This document shows positions 1-8,317 of a stretch of DNA of 39,953 nt, piece by piece; the first letter of the stretch is position 1; the number at the start of each line of letters is the position of its first letter. Made by a program: the position numbers and the translations under genes. Under the pieces are notes generated by a model that was given only the letters and a program-made list of their open reading frames with translations, was not told the DNA's origin and did no database searches. The DNA is from Streptomyces griseoflavus (GTDB lineage Bacteria > Actinomycetota > Actinomycetes > Streptomycetales > Streptomycetaceae): assembly GCF_014649995.1 (NCBI RefSeq), contig NZ_BMUC01000013.1:183070-223022 (forward strand), written 5' to 3'.

Positions 1-365
1 ACGGTGTCGTCGACGGACTGCAGGGTCACTTCCAGCACCCCGATGCAGTCGCCCCGGTTGGTGACCGGCGTGATGACCCGCCGTCCGCCCTGGCCGTCCG
101 GCTCGACGAGCTGGCGCTGGCTCCGCAGCACACGGTCGTAGACACTCCCCTGCAGGTCCATCGGCTCGTCGGAGTCCGCGACATCGGCACCGGGCGCGGT
201 GAGACGGACCAGTCGCTGACCGACCAGGTCGACGAACAGGAACGACACGCGCGCCGCACCGAACCGCTTCTGCAGATCGTGCGCCACCACGTCGACGGAC
301 TCGCCGGGCGGTGCCGCCTCCGCGGCGGCCAGCAACGCGCCCAGTTCCACATCTCCACCCTTCAC
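1..365 (-). CDS. GAF-domain protein, N-terminal part of a probable PP2C/SpoIIE-type phosphatase (partial)
   Basis: The coding frame runs off the left edge, so only about the first 121 residues are visible. It starts at a GTG at 365-363, preceded five bases upstream by a perfect AGGAGG (371-376). The translation begins VKGGDVELGALLAAAEAA and continues with a GAF-like stretch (FGAARVSFLFVDLVGQRLVR, then GSVYDRVLRSQ and VITPVTNRGDCIGVLEV). In Streptomyces this arrangement is typical of soluble RsbU/SpoIIE-type PP2C serine phosphatases, where a short GAF sensor precedes the phosphatase domain. The catalytic part lies outside the window, so the enzymatic call is inference. It is divergent from nadE across a 247-bp intergenic region. 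Confidence 0.75.
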   Translation of the reverse strand, partial: MKGGDVELGALLAAAEAAPPGESVDVVAHDLQKRFGAARVSFLFVDLVGQRLVRLTAPGADVADSDEPMDLQGSVYDRVLRSQRQLVEPDGQGGRRVITPVTNRGDCIGVLEVTLQSVDDT

Positions 366-612
366 AACGACCTCCTGTCGAGTGCCGCATCTTTTTCCCC
401 GAGATCGGGCGGCATCACCTGACGTGCCCGTCCTACCTGGTCGGAGCGGTGGGCCGAGTCGCTGTGCGGAGGTCTCCCTTCTTTCGGGTGGTGTCCCTCG
501 ACTGCGGTCAGTGAGTCGGCGACCACCGTCCGTCCCCCGCGGATTCACCGGGCGGCTCTCGGGTAGGCGCATCTGGTCAGCACGCAGGGAGCCGGAAAGA
601 GGAGCAGCGGAC

Positions 613-1443
613 GTGAGCGAGTCGGCGGCCATCGCCCTACAGCAGGAGATCGCACGGGACCTGGGTGTCGACCAGGTCTTCGACGCCGAACAGGAGATCG
701 AGCGCCGGGTGGCTTTCCTCACCGAGCGGCTCACTTCGACCGGTCTGCGCGCCCTGGTGCTCGGCATCAGCGGTGGTGTGGACTCCACCGTCGCGGGCCG
801 GCTGTGCCAGCTCGCCGTGGAACGGGCCCGCTCCGGCGGGCACGAGGCGCGGTTCTACGCCATGCGTCTGCCCTACGGCGTCCAGGCCGACGAGCACGAC
901 GCCCAGCTCGCTCTGTCCTTCATCCGGCCCGACCACGTACTGACGGTGGACATCAAGCCCGCGGGCGACGCCGCGCTGGAGGCCACGCTGGCCGCCGGGG
1001 TCCGGTTCCGTGACGCCCACCACCAGGATTTCGTGCACGGCAACATCAAGGCACGCCAGCGCATGATCGCCCAGTACGCGGTGGCCGGCGCGCACGACGG
1101 GCTGGTGGTCGGCACGGATCAAGCCGCCGAGGCGGCCACCGGTTTCTTCACCAAGTTCGGTGACGGCGCCGCCGACCTGGTCCCGCTGGCCGGCCTGACC
1201 AAACGCCGGGTGCGGGCCCTCGGAGACGCCCTCGGCGCCCCCGAGGGCCTGGTCCGGAAGATCCCCACCGCCGACCTGGAGAGCCTCGACGCGGGCAAGG
1301 CCGACGAGGACGCACTCGGAGTCAGCTACGACGCCATCGACGACTTCCTCGAAGGCAAGCCCGTGGACCGGAAGGCCTTCGACACCATCGTCCAGCGTTA
1401 CCGCCTCACCGACCACAAGCGCCGGCTGCCCAGCGGTCCCTGA
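613..1443 (+). CDS. nadE: Ammonia-dependent NAD+ synthetase
   Basis: Converts deamido-NAD+ (nicotinic acid adenine dinucleotide) plus ATP and ammonia to NAD+, the last step of NAD biosynthesis, in the cytosol. The 276-residue length fits the single-domain NadE family, with no glutaminase domain. The ATP-pyrophosphatase P-loop SGGVDST is at residues 53-59. Other family motifs are GNIKARQRM (143-151), GTDQAAE (167-173), the TGFFTKFGDGAADLVPLAGL block (176-195), PTADLE (218-223) and LTDHKRR near the C-terminus. The frame is open upstream to 382, but the GTG at 613 follows a purine-rich site (GGAAAGAGGAG) and gives the normal family N-terminus, so I chose it. It appears to be a single-gene unit. 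Confidence 0.96.
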   Translation: MSESAAIALQQEIARDLGVDQVFDAEQEIERRVAFLTERLTSTGLRALVLGISGGVDSTVAGRLCQLAVERARSGGHEARFYAMRLPYGVQADEHDAQLALSFIRPDHVLTVDIKPAGDAALEATLAAGVRFRDAHHQDFVHGNIKARQRMIAQYAVAGAHDGLVVGTDQAAEAATGFFTKFGDGAADLVPLAGLTKRRVRALGDALGAPEGLVRKIPTADLESLDAGKADEDALGVSYDAIDDFLEGKPVDRKAFDTIVQRYRLTDHKRRLPSGP

Positions 1444-1449
1444 CGTCGA

Positions 1450-1472
1450 GGGGCCTCTCGCGATCCGGCCCC
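1450..1472 (+). terminator. Candidate nadE terminator
   Basis: GGGGCC and GGCCCC arms of 6 bp with an 11-nt loop begin six bases after the nadE stop. There is no U-tract, as is common in Streptomyces. A second stem of 8 bp (CCCGCCGG at 1492-1499 and CCGGCGGG at 1520-1527) follows. Confidence 0.45.
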
Positions 1473-1806
1473 GTGCACGCGGTCGGGGCGGCCCGCCGGG
1501 AACAGGCGCCCGCACCGGGCCGGCGGGTCCCGAAGTGGAGCGTCGGGCAGGCCTTGCACCTGCATTTCCCCGCGGGAAGCGGGACGTCTTTCCTTAGACG
1601 ACCAACGCACGGGCGACGAGACCGGTGAAGCGGTCCGCGCCTTCCGGGACCACTATGCCGTCGCCGCGCCCGTCACGCGCGCCGGGACCGCCACCCGGGT
1701 ACGGGCCCGCAGCCGACAGTCGAGGCCTCGCTCGCGTGCGGGCTTGCCGTGCCGGTGGCACCCGCGGCCCCAACACCGCGACAACACGCCGTCCGGCAGA
1801 GGGACA
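1473..1806. other. Intergenic stretch between nadE and the VOC gene, possible gene remnant
   Basis: The 396 bases between nadE and the next gene hold no convincing intact gene. On the minus strand the frame ending at 1594 reads DGIVVPEGADRFTGLVAR and then a stop. This looks like a natural protein C-terminus but has no recognisable upstream body, so a short remnant is possible. Two stem-loops lie near the nadE side. Nothing else is seen. Confidence 0.3.
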
Positions 1807-1833
1807 TGGACCGACGTGTCTCCCTGCTATGGT
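1807..1833 (+). promoter_or_regulatory. Leaderless-type promoter of the VOC gene at 1840
   Basis: A -10-like TATGGT at 1828-1833 ends six bases before the ATG at 1840, and no Shine-Dalgarno sequence is present. A weak -35-like TGGACC lies at 1807-1812. Together these suggest a transcript starting at or near the A of the start codon. Confidence 0.5.
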
Positions 1834-1839
1834 GCGCCG

Positions 1840-2274
1840 ATGTCCTCGGTCAAGCAGTTCCAGGTCACCTTCGACTGTGCGGATCCCGAGCGTGTCGCTC
1901 GCTTCTGGTGCGAGGTGCTGGGGTACGTCGTACCGCCGCCGCCCAAGGGGTTCGCCTCGTGGGGCGACTTCGACCGCTCTCTGCCGCCGGAGCGGCAGGG
2001 TTCGGCGTTCGCCTGCGGCGATCCCTCGGATGTGGGCCCGCGGCTGTTCTTCCAGCGCGTCCCCGAAGGGAAGGTCGTCAAGAACCGGGTGCACCTCGAC
2101 GTGCGCGTCGGCACCGGGCTCGTGGGGGCGGAGCGCCTCGCCGCGCTCGAAGCGGAGTGTGCGCGCCTGGTCGCGCTCGGCGCGGTGTGCGAGCGGGTCC
2201 TGCCGGCCGACGACCACAACGAGTCCTGCATCGTGATGCGGGACGTCGAGGGCAACGAGTTCTGTCTCGACTGA
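1840..2274 (+). CDS. VOC (glyoxalase/bleomycin-resistance fold) family protein
   Basis: A 144-residue protein that looks like a glyoxalase_6-type VOC member. The N-terminus MSSVKQFQVTFDCADPERVA and the following RFWCEVLGY are the usual first strand and helix. The second half has VHLDVRVG and ends with DVEGNEFCLD, the typical closing strand. These proteins form paired beta-alpha-beta-beta-beta modules that bind a metal or a small ligand. The substrate cannot be read from the sequence. The longer frame starting at 1744 was rejected because only the ATG at 1840 gives the family N-terminus and sits six bases after a TATGGT box. It stands alone, 159 bp before the transporter gene. Confidence 0.85.
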   Translation: MSSVKQFQVTFDCADPERVARFWCEVLGYVVPPPPKGFASWGDFDRSLPPERQGSAFACGDPSDVGPRLFFQRVPEGKVVKNRVHLDVRVGTGLVGAERLAALEAECARLVALGAVCERVLPADDHNESCIVMRDVEGNEFCLD

Positions 2275-2433
2275 GCGTCCGGCTCACGGTCCTCGGTACG
2301 GGCCCGCAGGCCGTCCGGTTCGTACGTCGGGCAGCGGTCGAGCCAGGGATGACCCATTTGCAGGCGCGGGGGTGTGCCAGCGCCCCGGCCGGGGAACCTG
2401 TCCGCCCGGGCCGGGTCTGCGAGAGGACTCCAT

Positions 2434-3945
2434 GTGACCACGTCAGAGGCGGGCGACCGGGACCCCGGTGCCGGTGGGGACGACTACCGGCCGGACCCGC
2501 ACCGGTGGCGGGCCCTCTGGGTCACCCTGGTGGCCGGGTTCATGAGCCTGCTGGACGTCACGATCGTGGCGGTCGCCCTGCCCACCATCCAGAACGACCT
2601 GCACGCCTCCCCCGCCCAGGTGCAGTGGGTGGTGTCCGGCTACTCACTCACCTTCGCCCTCGCCCTCGTCACCGCCGGCCGGCTGGGCGACGCCCTGGAC
2701 CGGCGTCGCATCTTCCTGCTCGCCCTCTGCGGTTTCGTGGTCTTCAGCGCGGCCTGCGGAGCCGCGCCCGACATCATGCTGCTGGTCGTGGCCCGCCTCG
2801 CCCAAGGGCTGGCGGCAGGCTTCATGGCACCCCAGAACTCCGCGCTCATCCAGCAGCTGTTCCGGGGGGCGGAACGCGGCCGGGCCTTCGGCTACTTCGG
2901 CGCGACCGTCGGCATCTCCTCCGCCTCCGGCCCCGTCATCGGCGGAACGATCCTCGCACTGGCCGGCGAACAGCAGGGCTGGCGTTGGGTCTTCTACGTC
3001 AACGTCCCCATCGGGATCCTCGCCGTGCTGCTCGGGCGCCGTCTGCTGCCCCGCACCCGGCGCTCCGGCAAGGGACATGTGGACGTGCCCGGCGTGCTGC
3101 TCCTCGGCCTCGGGGTCTTCGCCTTCATGTACCCCCTGGTCCAGGCGGAGGCCGGCGGACTGAGCCGCCTGTGGTGGATGTTCCCGGTCGGCGTCCTGGT
3201 GCTCACCGTCTTCGTCCGCCGGCAGCGCCGGCTCGTCGCCCGGGGGACGCAGCCACTGCTGGACCCGCGTCTTTTCACCACGGTGCGCGGCTACGCGGTC
3301 GGCGCCGGCGTCGGCACGCTCTACTTCCTCGGCTTCAGCGGCGTCTGGCTCGTCTTCGCGCTGTTCTACCAGCACGGCCTGGACTTCTCGCCACTGCGGT
3401 CGGGCCTCGCCGTCACCCCGTTCGCCCTCGGCTCGGCGGGGGCGGCCGTGGTCTCGGGCCGGCTGGTGGACCGGTTCGGCCGCCTGCTCACCGTGTGGGG
3501 TCTCGGGGGCGTGATCGTCGGTCTGGGCTCGACCGCTCTGCTGCTGCGGTTCGCGCCGTTGGACATCGCTCCCTGGATCGCGGCCCCCGCCCTGCTCATC
3601 GGGGGCATCGGCAGCGGATTCGTGGTCTCCCCCAACATCACCATGACCCTGCGCGACGTACCCGTGCGGATGGCCGGCGCGGCGGGCGGCGCCCTGCAGA
3701 CCGGGCAGCGGCTCGGTGCCGCGGTGGGTACCGCGGCCCTGCCCGGCCTCTTCTATCTCGTACTCGGCCGGGCCGACGACTACCGGGTCGCCCTCGCCAT
3801 CGCGCTGGGCGCCGCCCTCACGACGATGCTGACGTCCCTGGCCCTGGCCGTGTTCGACTGGCGGCGCGACCGGCGAGCGCGCGCGCCGCACCGGAAGTGC
3901 CCCGAAGAGGTCGCGAACAACCCGGTGCACGCCCGGCAGAACTGA
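2434..3945 (+). CDS. DHA2-family (EmrB/QacA type, 14-TM) MFS drug transporter
   Basis: A proton-coupled exporter of the inner membrane, 503 residues, with the hydrophobic profile of a 14-helix DHA2 transporter. The DHA2 signature LDVTIVAVALPTI is at residues 40-52 in helix 1, and motif A (GRLGDALDRR) is at 82-91. Motif B follows as QGLAAGFMAPQNSALIQ and motif C as SASGPVIGG. The start is the GTG at 2434, six bases after GAGAGGA. The in-frame ATG at 2374 would add an implausible arginine-rich lead. No regulator is adjacent on this strand. The natural substrate is unknown. The gene converges on the ArsR-VOC pair. Confidence 0.93.
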   Translation: MTTSEAGDRDPGAGGDDYRPDPHRWRALWVTLVAGFMSLLDVTIVAVALPTIQNDLHASPAQVQWVVSGYSLTFALALVTAGRLGDALDRRRIFLLALCGFVVFSAACGAAPDIMLLVVARLAQGLAAGFMAPQNSALIQQLFRGAERGRAFGYFGATVGISSASGPVIGGTILALAGEQQGWRWVFYVNVPIGILAVLLGRRLLPRTRRSGKGHVDVPGVLLLGLGVFAFMYPLVQAEAGGLSRLWWMFPVGVLVLTVFVRRQRRLVARGTQPLLDPRLFTTVRGYAVGAGVGTLYFLGFSGVWLVFALFYQHGLDFSPLRSGLAVTPFALGSAGAAVVSGRLVDRFGRLLTVWGLGGVIVGLGSTALLLRFAPLDIAPWIAAPALLIGGIGSGFVVSPNITMTLRDVPVRMAGAAGGALQTGQRLGAAVGTAALPGLFYLVLGRADDYRVALAIALGAALTTMLTSLALAVFDWRRDRRARAPHRKCPEEVANNPVHARQN

Positions 3946-3962
3946 CCGCCCCGGCGAGGCGG
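3946..3962. terminator. Weak stem-loop between convergent genes
   Basis: CCGCC and GGCGG arms with a 7-nt loop lie immediately after the transporter stop and 12 bases from the end of the convergent VOC gene. The stem is short, so this is tentative. Confidence 0.3.
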
Positions 3963-3973
3963 GAGGGCAGGCC

Positions 3974-4366
3974 CTAGCCCGGCTGCGCGATGATCTGGAT
4001 CAGGTTGCCGCAGGTGTCGTCGAACACGGCGGTGGTCACGGGACCCATCTCCACGGGCTCCTGGGTGAAGCGGACCCCGAGGTCACGCAGGCGCGCGTAC
4101 TCCGCCGCGACGTCGTCGACCGCGAACTGGGCGAGCGGGATGCCGTCCCCGACGAGGGCGTCGCGGTAGGCCTTGGCAGCGGGGTGCCCGGAGGGCTCCA
4201 GGAGCAGTTCGGTGCCGGCGGGCTGCTCGGGCGACACGACGGTCAGCCACCGGTCCTCCTCGCCCAGCGGGACGTCGTGTTTCTTCACGAATCCGAGGAC
4301 CTCGGTGTAGAAGCGGAGGGCCTCCGCCTGGTCGTCGACGAAGACGCTGGTGAGATGGATCCTCAT
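3974..4366 (-). CDS. VOC family protein paired with an ArsR regulator
   Basis: A 130-residue glyoxalase-fold protein: MRIHLTSVFVDDQAEALRF, FYTEVLGFVKKHDVPLGEE, then LAQFAVDDVAAEYARLRDLG and a closing DDTCGNLIQIIAQ. The metal-type residues H4 and E54 (LLLEP) are at the places expected for a two-module VOC protein. The ATG overlaps the ArsR stop (ATGA at 4366-4363), so the two genes are translationally coupled. Pairs of a small ArsR repressor with a VOC protein are common in Streptomyces. The VOC partner is usually thought to act on, or bind, a small hydrophobic or electrophilic molecule, but nothing here shows which. Confidence 0.88.
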   Translation of the reverse strand: MRIHLTSVFVDDQAEALRFYTEVLGFVKKHDVPLGEEDRWLTVVSPEQPAGTELLLEPSGHPAAKAYRDALVGDGIPLAQFAVDDVAAEYARLRDLGVRFTQEPVEMGPVTTAVFDDTCGNLIQIIAQPG

Positions 4367-4665
4367 GGTGTGCTCTCCTCACGGCCGGGCGGGCCGGGCA
4401 GGGGCCACCGCTCGGCGATCTGCCGCAGCGGAGCCGTGTTCAGGTCATGGAACTTGTAGCGGCCCTCCCGTCGCGTCTCGACCAGCCCCGCGGCCTCCAG
4501 CACGGCGAGGTGCTGGGAGACCCCCTGGCGGGAGATCGCGAGCTGATGCCTCATGGCCAACCGCGAGCAGATCTCGAACAGGGTCTGACCGGACTTCTCG
4601 ACGAGCTCGTCGAGGATGACGCGGCGCGTGGGATCGGCCAGTGCTTTGAACAGGTCTTCGGCCAC
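4363..4665 (-). CDS. ArsR/SmtB-type winged-helix repressor
   Basis: A 100-residue winged helix-turn-helix protein: FKALADPTRRVILDELVE at the N-terminus, recognition helix region SRQGVSQHLAVLEAAGLVET, and wing RREGRYKFHDLN. The cysteine metal box of true ArsR/SmtB sensors is missing, so it belongs to the non-metal subgroup often linked to VOC or SRPBCC partners. A GTG at 4689 is in frame, but it lies inside the operator palindrome. The GTG at 4665 gives the normal N-terminus and sits five bases after a -10-like TATGGT with no Shine-Dalgarno sequence, so I take it as a leaderless start. It overlaps the downstream VOC gene by four bases. Confidence 0.88.
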   Translation of the reverse strand: MAEDLFKALADPTRRVILDELVEKSGQTLFEICSRLAMRHQLAISRQGVSQHLAVLEAAGLVETRREGRYKFHDLNTAPLRQIAERWPLPGPPGREESTP

Positions 4666-4670
4666 ACCCC

Positions 4671-4700
4671 ACCATAGGCAAGTGTCCACTTGCCTATCAA
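4671..4700 (-). promoter_or_regulatory. Promoter and perfect operator palindrome of the ArsR-VOC operon
   Basis: Positions 4674-4697 form a perfect inverted repeat, ATAGGCAAGTG and CACTTGCCTAT separated by two bases. On the minus strand a -35-like TTGATA (4700-4695) and a -10-like TATGGT (4676-4671) are spaced by 18 bp, so the palindrome fills the whole core promoter. This is the layout of an autorepressor operator. Confidence 0.8.
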
Positions 4701-4737
4701 GTCCCGTCGCGGAACGGCTGCCCGGCCCGGGCGTCTT

Positions 4738-5895
4738 CTACTGCCGGGCCGTGGAGGGCTTCGTGCCCGCGGAACCGGTGACCGGCACGGCAGGTGCGCC
4801 GAGCGCCGGCATGAGCCGCCGCGCGTTGCCGCGGTAGACACCGCGACGCTGGTGTTCGGTGAACGCGTGGTCGCTCGCGACGGCCGGCACCGTGTAGTCG
4901 GTGATGATCTCCGCGGAGGCGGCGGGCCAGTCCGTGCCGAAGAGGATCCGGTCGGCACCGACCGTCTCCACCAGGGAGCACGCCGGAGCGAGCGGGCCCG
5001 CGGTGTCGTAGTAGAAGCGGTGCAGAGCGTCCCGCACCCGGCCCGGCTCGACGGGTGGAGTGCAGTGGTCGCCGAAGGCCTCCAGGCGGGTGGCGATCTG
5101 CGGGAGGAATCCGCCGGCGTGCGGCAGGACGACCGAGAGCCGGGGGAACCGGTCGAGTGTCCGCGTGCGGATGAGGTTCACCGCCGCGCGCGTCGTGTCC
5201 AGCAGGAAGTCGCACATGAAGTTCGGGACCCCGGGGACGGTGGGCACTCCCGGCGGCTTGCCCGGAAGGTCGAGCGGGTGGGTGAACAGGACGCCGGAAC
5301 GCTCGTCGACTTCGGCGAGGAAGCGGTCGTACGAGGGGTCGCCCAGGTAGACGCCGTCGTGGCACGCCTTGACGCTCACTCCGACGGCACCGAGGTCGTC
5401 GTGGGCGCGCCGGAGCGCCCACGTGGTGACGTCCGGGTGGCCCAGGAGGGACGGGCAGAGGAAGGCGAAACGGCCCGGGTGCCGGTGCGTCAAGCCGGTC
5501 AGCGCGTCGAAGAGCACCGACAGCCCTTCCCTGGCCTGCGCCGCGGAACGGTACCGGTCCTGCATGCTGGGGTTGAGCACGGCGGTCGCGATTCCCGCCC
5601 GGTCCATGAGAGCGAGTGTGGCGTCCTCGTCCCAGCGCGCCCACCAGGGCAGGTCCGCCTTGCGGACCACCCCTGCGCGCTCCGCCCACTCCACCCACTG
5701 CGGGGCGGTGAAGTGATGGTGGACGTCGATCTTCGCCGCCCGTCCGGAGTCGTCACCCTCTCCGGCCCCGCCCGGCATGTCCCCTCCCCCGGCGGGGGCG
5801 CCCCGGGGAGGCAGTGTGGTGCCGGCTGTGGAGGCCAAGGCCCCACCGGCTATGAGCAGACCACGCCGGCTCAACGGCCGACTCGATTTCGACAT
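4738..5895 (-). CDS. Tat-exported amidohydrolase (amidohydrolase_2 / ACMSD-like)
   Basis: A metal-dependent TIM-barrel hydrolase or decarboxylase of 385 residues. The N-terminus MSKSSRPLSRRGLLIAGGAL is a twin-arginine signal (R10-R11), so the mature protein should be folded before export. The metal-binding HxH is in KIDVHHHF (H59, H61). Further family ligands are likely in LFTHPLDLPG (H206), LPHAGGFLP (H259) and FGTDWP (D322). The start at 5895 follows GAAGGGA. The longer open frame to 6078 was rejected because it would bury the Tat signal. The substrate is unknown. It is divergent from a SnoaL-like gene, and both could share the AT-rich promoter between them. Confidence 0.88.
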   Translation of the reverse strand: MSKSSRPLSRRGLLIAGGALASTAGTTLPPRGAPAGGGDMPGGAGEGDDSGRAAKIDVHHHFTAPQWVEWAERAGVVRKADLPWWARWDEDATLALMDRAGIATAVLNPSMQDRYRSAAQAREGLSVLFDALTGLTHRHPGRFAFLCPSLLGHPDVTTWALRRAHDDLGAVGVSVKACHDGVYLGDPSYDRFLAEVDERSGVLFTHPLDLPGKPPGVPTVPGVPNFMCDFLLDTTRAAVNLIRTRTLDRFPRLSVVLPHAGGFLPQIATRLEAFGDHCTPPVEPGRVRDALHRFYYDTAGPLAPACSLVETVGADRILFGTDWPAASAEIITDYTVPAVASDHAFTEHQRRGVYRGNARRLMPALGAPAVPVTGSAGTKPSTARQ

Positions 5896-6067
5896 CCGTG
5901 TGTCCCTTCGTGACGTCGGCGCTCCGGCACTCCACGGTGACCCGCCCGCGGCAGGAGGGGCCTGCCGGGAGACGCCGCCGAGGGACGGATTGCGCTGGAT
6001 GGAGCAGAGGGGCGCCACCGGAGCGGCACGACGCCTCCCGCACACCTCTGTCGCTCGGCAGGCCAAC

Positions 6068-6110
6068 GTGATACTCATGAAAATGAATACTCAGATTGAT
6101 GACTATCAAG
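6068..6110. promoter_or_regulatory. AT-rich bidirectional promoter region
   Basis: This is one of the few AT-rich patches in the window, between the divergent amidohydrolase and SnoaL-like genes. It holds a direct repeat ATACTCA (6071-6077 and 6087-6093, 16-bp spacing). A -35-like TTGATA on the minus strand lies at 6109-6104, and a plausible plus-strand -10 (GACTAT) is at 6101-6106. Confidence 0.4.
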
Positions 6111-6118
6111 GGCGACGA

Positions 6119-6550
6119 ATGAACACCTCCGACCGTTTCCGTGCAGCCGTCGACAACCGGGACCTCGCGGCCCTGGACGACCTGTTCACCGACGACGTCC
6201 GTCTCTACAGCCCCGTCAAGTTCACGCCGTTCGAGGGCAAGGCCGCGGTGCTGGGGCTGTTCGGGGTCCTGCTGCGGACCTTCGAGGACTTCCGCTACAT
6301 CGGCGACCACACCGGCACCGCGCAGACCAGCGGTGACGCCACCACCGCACCGTCCGCGGTGCTGCTCTTCCGCGCCCGGGCGGGCGGCAAGGAGATCCAC
6401 GGCATCGACCTGCTGCACTTCGACGACGACGGCCGGATCAAGGAGTTCACCGTCATGGTGCGGCCCCGATCCGCCGTCCACGCCCTCGGCGACGCCGTTC
6501 TCGCCGGTCTGGTCGAGGACGGGCTCGCCGAGGGCCCCGCCCGTCCGTAG
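6119..6550 (+). CDS. SnoaL-like / NTF2-fold protein
   Basis: A 143-residue alpha+beta barrel protein of the nuclear-transport-factor-2 superfamily. MNTSDRFRAAVDNRDLAAL with DDLFTDDVRLYSPV is the classical N-terminal helix pair and first strand. It closes with GIDLLHFDDDGRIKEFTVMV. Such proteins act as cyclases, isomerases or ligand binders, and the sequence does not settle which. The ATG at 6119 follows AAGGG at a good distance. In-frame ATGs at 6077 and 6083 would place the start inside the AT-rich promoter. It is divergent from the amidohydrolase, which hints at a shared pathway but does not prove it. Confidence 0.82.
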   Translation: MNTSDRFRAAVDNRDLAALDDLFTDDVRLYSPVKFTPFEGKAAVLGLFGVLLRTFEDFRYIGDHTGTAQTSGDATTAPSAVLLFRARAGGKEIHGIDLLHFDDDGRIKEFTVMVRPRSAVHALGDAVLAGLVEDGLAEGPARP

Positions 6551-6615
6551 TCCGGCTGCCGAACCCGCACCCCGCGATCCGGCGCCTCGCCGAACTCGCC
6601 CACCAGCGTGCGAAG

Positions 6616-8160
6616 ATGACGCCCGTGACCGGATCGTCCTCCCCCCGTGTCGCCGAGGACACGCCCCGTGACCGCGGCCTTGGTCCCCGCGTTGCCGCCG
6701 TGCTCGTGTTCGGGTCCTCGGCCGCGGTGCTGGTCGTCGAGATCGTCGCCCTGCGGCTGCTGGCTCCCTACCTCGGCCTCACCCTCGAGACCAGCACCCT
6801 GGTGATCAGCATCGCGCTCACGGCGATCGCCCTCGGCTCCTGGCTGGGCGGGCGTGTGGCGGACCAGGTCAGCCCCACCCGGCTCCTCGGCCCCTCACTC
6901 GGCATATCCGGAGCGGTCGTCGCGCTGACCCCCGCCGTACTGCGCACCACCGCGGAACGGGCACCCGCGCTGCTCCTGCTGACCGCGGCGCTGACCATCC
7001 TGGTGCCGGGCGCGCTGCTGGCCGCGGTGACGCCGATGGCGACCAAGCTGCGTCTCACCAGCCTCGCCGAGACCGGGACGGTCGTCGGCAGACTGTCCGG
7101 TGTCGGCACGGTCGGCGCGATCTTCGGAACCGTCTTCACGGGTTTCGTTCTCCTGTCGCGGCTGCCCGTCAGCAGCATCCTGATCGGTCTCGGCACGCTG
7201 TTGCTGGTCGGCTCCGCGCTGGTGGAGTGGCGTGCCCGCGGTTGGACCGGAACGCCCGCCCTGACCCTCGCGGTGGTCGCCGGCGGCCTCGCCACCACGC
7301 TCGCGCCCGGGAACTGCGACACGGAGACCAGGTACCACTGCGCGCGGGTCGTCGCCGACCCGGACCGGGACAGCGGCCGCATCCTGGTGCTGGACGGGGT
7401 GCGTCATTCCTACGTCGACGTAGAGGACCCGGCCTTCCTGGAGTTCCCGTACGTGCGTGCCATCGCGTCGGTGGTCGACTCCGCCTTTCCGGAAGGCGAG
7501 CCGCTCGCCGCCCATCACCTCGGCGGTGGCGGGCTCACCCTCCCCCGCTACCTCGCGTCGGCGCGGCCCGGGACGCGCAGCCTCGTGTCGGAGATCGACG
7601 ACGGGGTCGTGCGCATCGACCGGGAACGGTTCGGGCCGGGACCGCTGTCGGGTGTCGACGTGCGCGCCGAGGACGGGAGGCTGGGCCTGCGGCGGCTCGA
7701 CGACGGCAGCCGCGACCTCGTCGTCGGCGACGCGTTCGGAGGCGTCAGCGTCCCCTGGCACCTCACCACGGTCGAGGCGATGACCGAAGTGCGCCGGGTG
7801 CTCGACGAGGACGGCCTCTACGTCGCCAACCTCATCGACCACGGTGATCTCGCCTTCGCGCGCGCCGAAGCGGCCACGCTGCGCGCGACCTTCGCGCACG
7901 TCGCCCTCCTCGGGGAGCCCACCGACATCGGACTCGCCCCCGCCTCCGGCGCCAGGGGCGGCAACCTGGTGGTGGTCGCCTCCGGCCGGGCGGTCGACCT
8001 CCGCGCGGTCCAGGAAACGCTGGACACCCGGGGAACCGGCTGGCGGATCGCCGCCGGCGACGACCTCACGTCGTGGATCGGCGACGCCCCCCTGCTCACC
8101 GACGACTACGCACCCGTCGACCAGCTCCTCCAGCCCTACGGCGACCCGAACGGGCGGTGA
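6616..8160 (+). CDS. Membrane-fused spermidine-synthase-like protein
   Basis: 514 residues. The N-terminal ~210 residues form about seven membrane helices (for example AAVLVFGSSAAVLVVEIVAL, and ALTILVPGALLAAVTPM), followed by a soluble Rossmann domain. The second half carries a glycine-rich nucleotide-binding motif HHLGGGGLTLPRYL (around residue 300), SEIDDGVV, and DLVVGDAFGG followed by VPWHLTTVEAM, as in spermidine-synthase-like methyltransferases. Fusions of this type are called fused MFS/spermidine synthases. Polyamine synthesis is not proven for them, and the membrane part has only half of an MFS. The start is either the ATG at 6616 or the GTG at 6625. Neither has a strong ribosome-binding site. 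Confidence 0.85.
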   Translation: MTPVTGSSSPRVAEDTPRDRGLGPRVAAVLVFGSSAAVLVVEIVALRLLAPYLGLTLETSTLVISIALTAIALGSWLGGRVADQVSPTRLLGPSLGISGAVVALTPAVLRTTAERAPALLLLTAALTILVPGALLAAVTPMATKLRLTSLAETGTVVGRLSGVGTVGAIFGTVFTGFVLLSRLPVSSILIGLGTLLLVGSALVEWRARGWTGTPALTLAVVAGGLATTLAPGNCDTETRYHCARVVADPDRDSGRILVLDGVRHSYVDVEDPAFLEFPYVRAIASVVDSAFPEGEPLAAHHLGGGGLTLPRYLASARPGTRSLVSEIDDGVVRIDRERFGPGPLSGVDVRAEDGRLGLRRLDDGSRDLVVGDAFGGVSVPWHLTTVEAMTEVRRVLDEDGLYVANLIDHGDLAFARAEAATLRATFAHVALLGEPTDIGLAPASGARGGNLVVVASGRAVDLRAVQETLDTRGTGWRIAAGDDLTSWIGDAPLLTDDYAPVDQLLQPYGDPNGR

Positions 8161-8317
8161 CGGCAGGGGCCCGGTCGGTGCGTCCCGCTCCCTTCGGCCC
8201 CACCGTCCTCGGCACGCACCACGCGCGGGGCTCCGTCGTTTCGCCGCGGTGACTGCCGGGCAGATTCCCGGCAGCCGGGTCCCCGCCCAGGGGTTCCGGG
8301 GAGGGGGAAACGCTGCG

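Noticed and set aside
1749-3977. A 742-codon open frame across the VOC and transporter genes
   Set aside because: Arginine/proline/alanine-rich shadow frame caused by high GC. The two genes in the other frames have clear families and starts.
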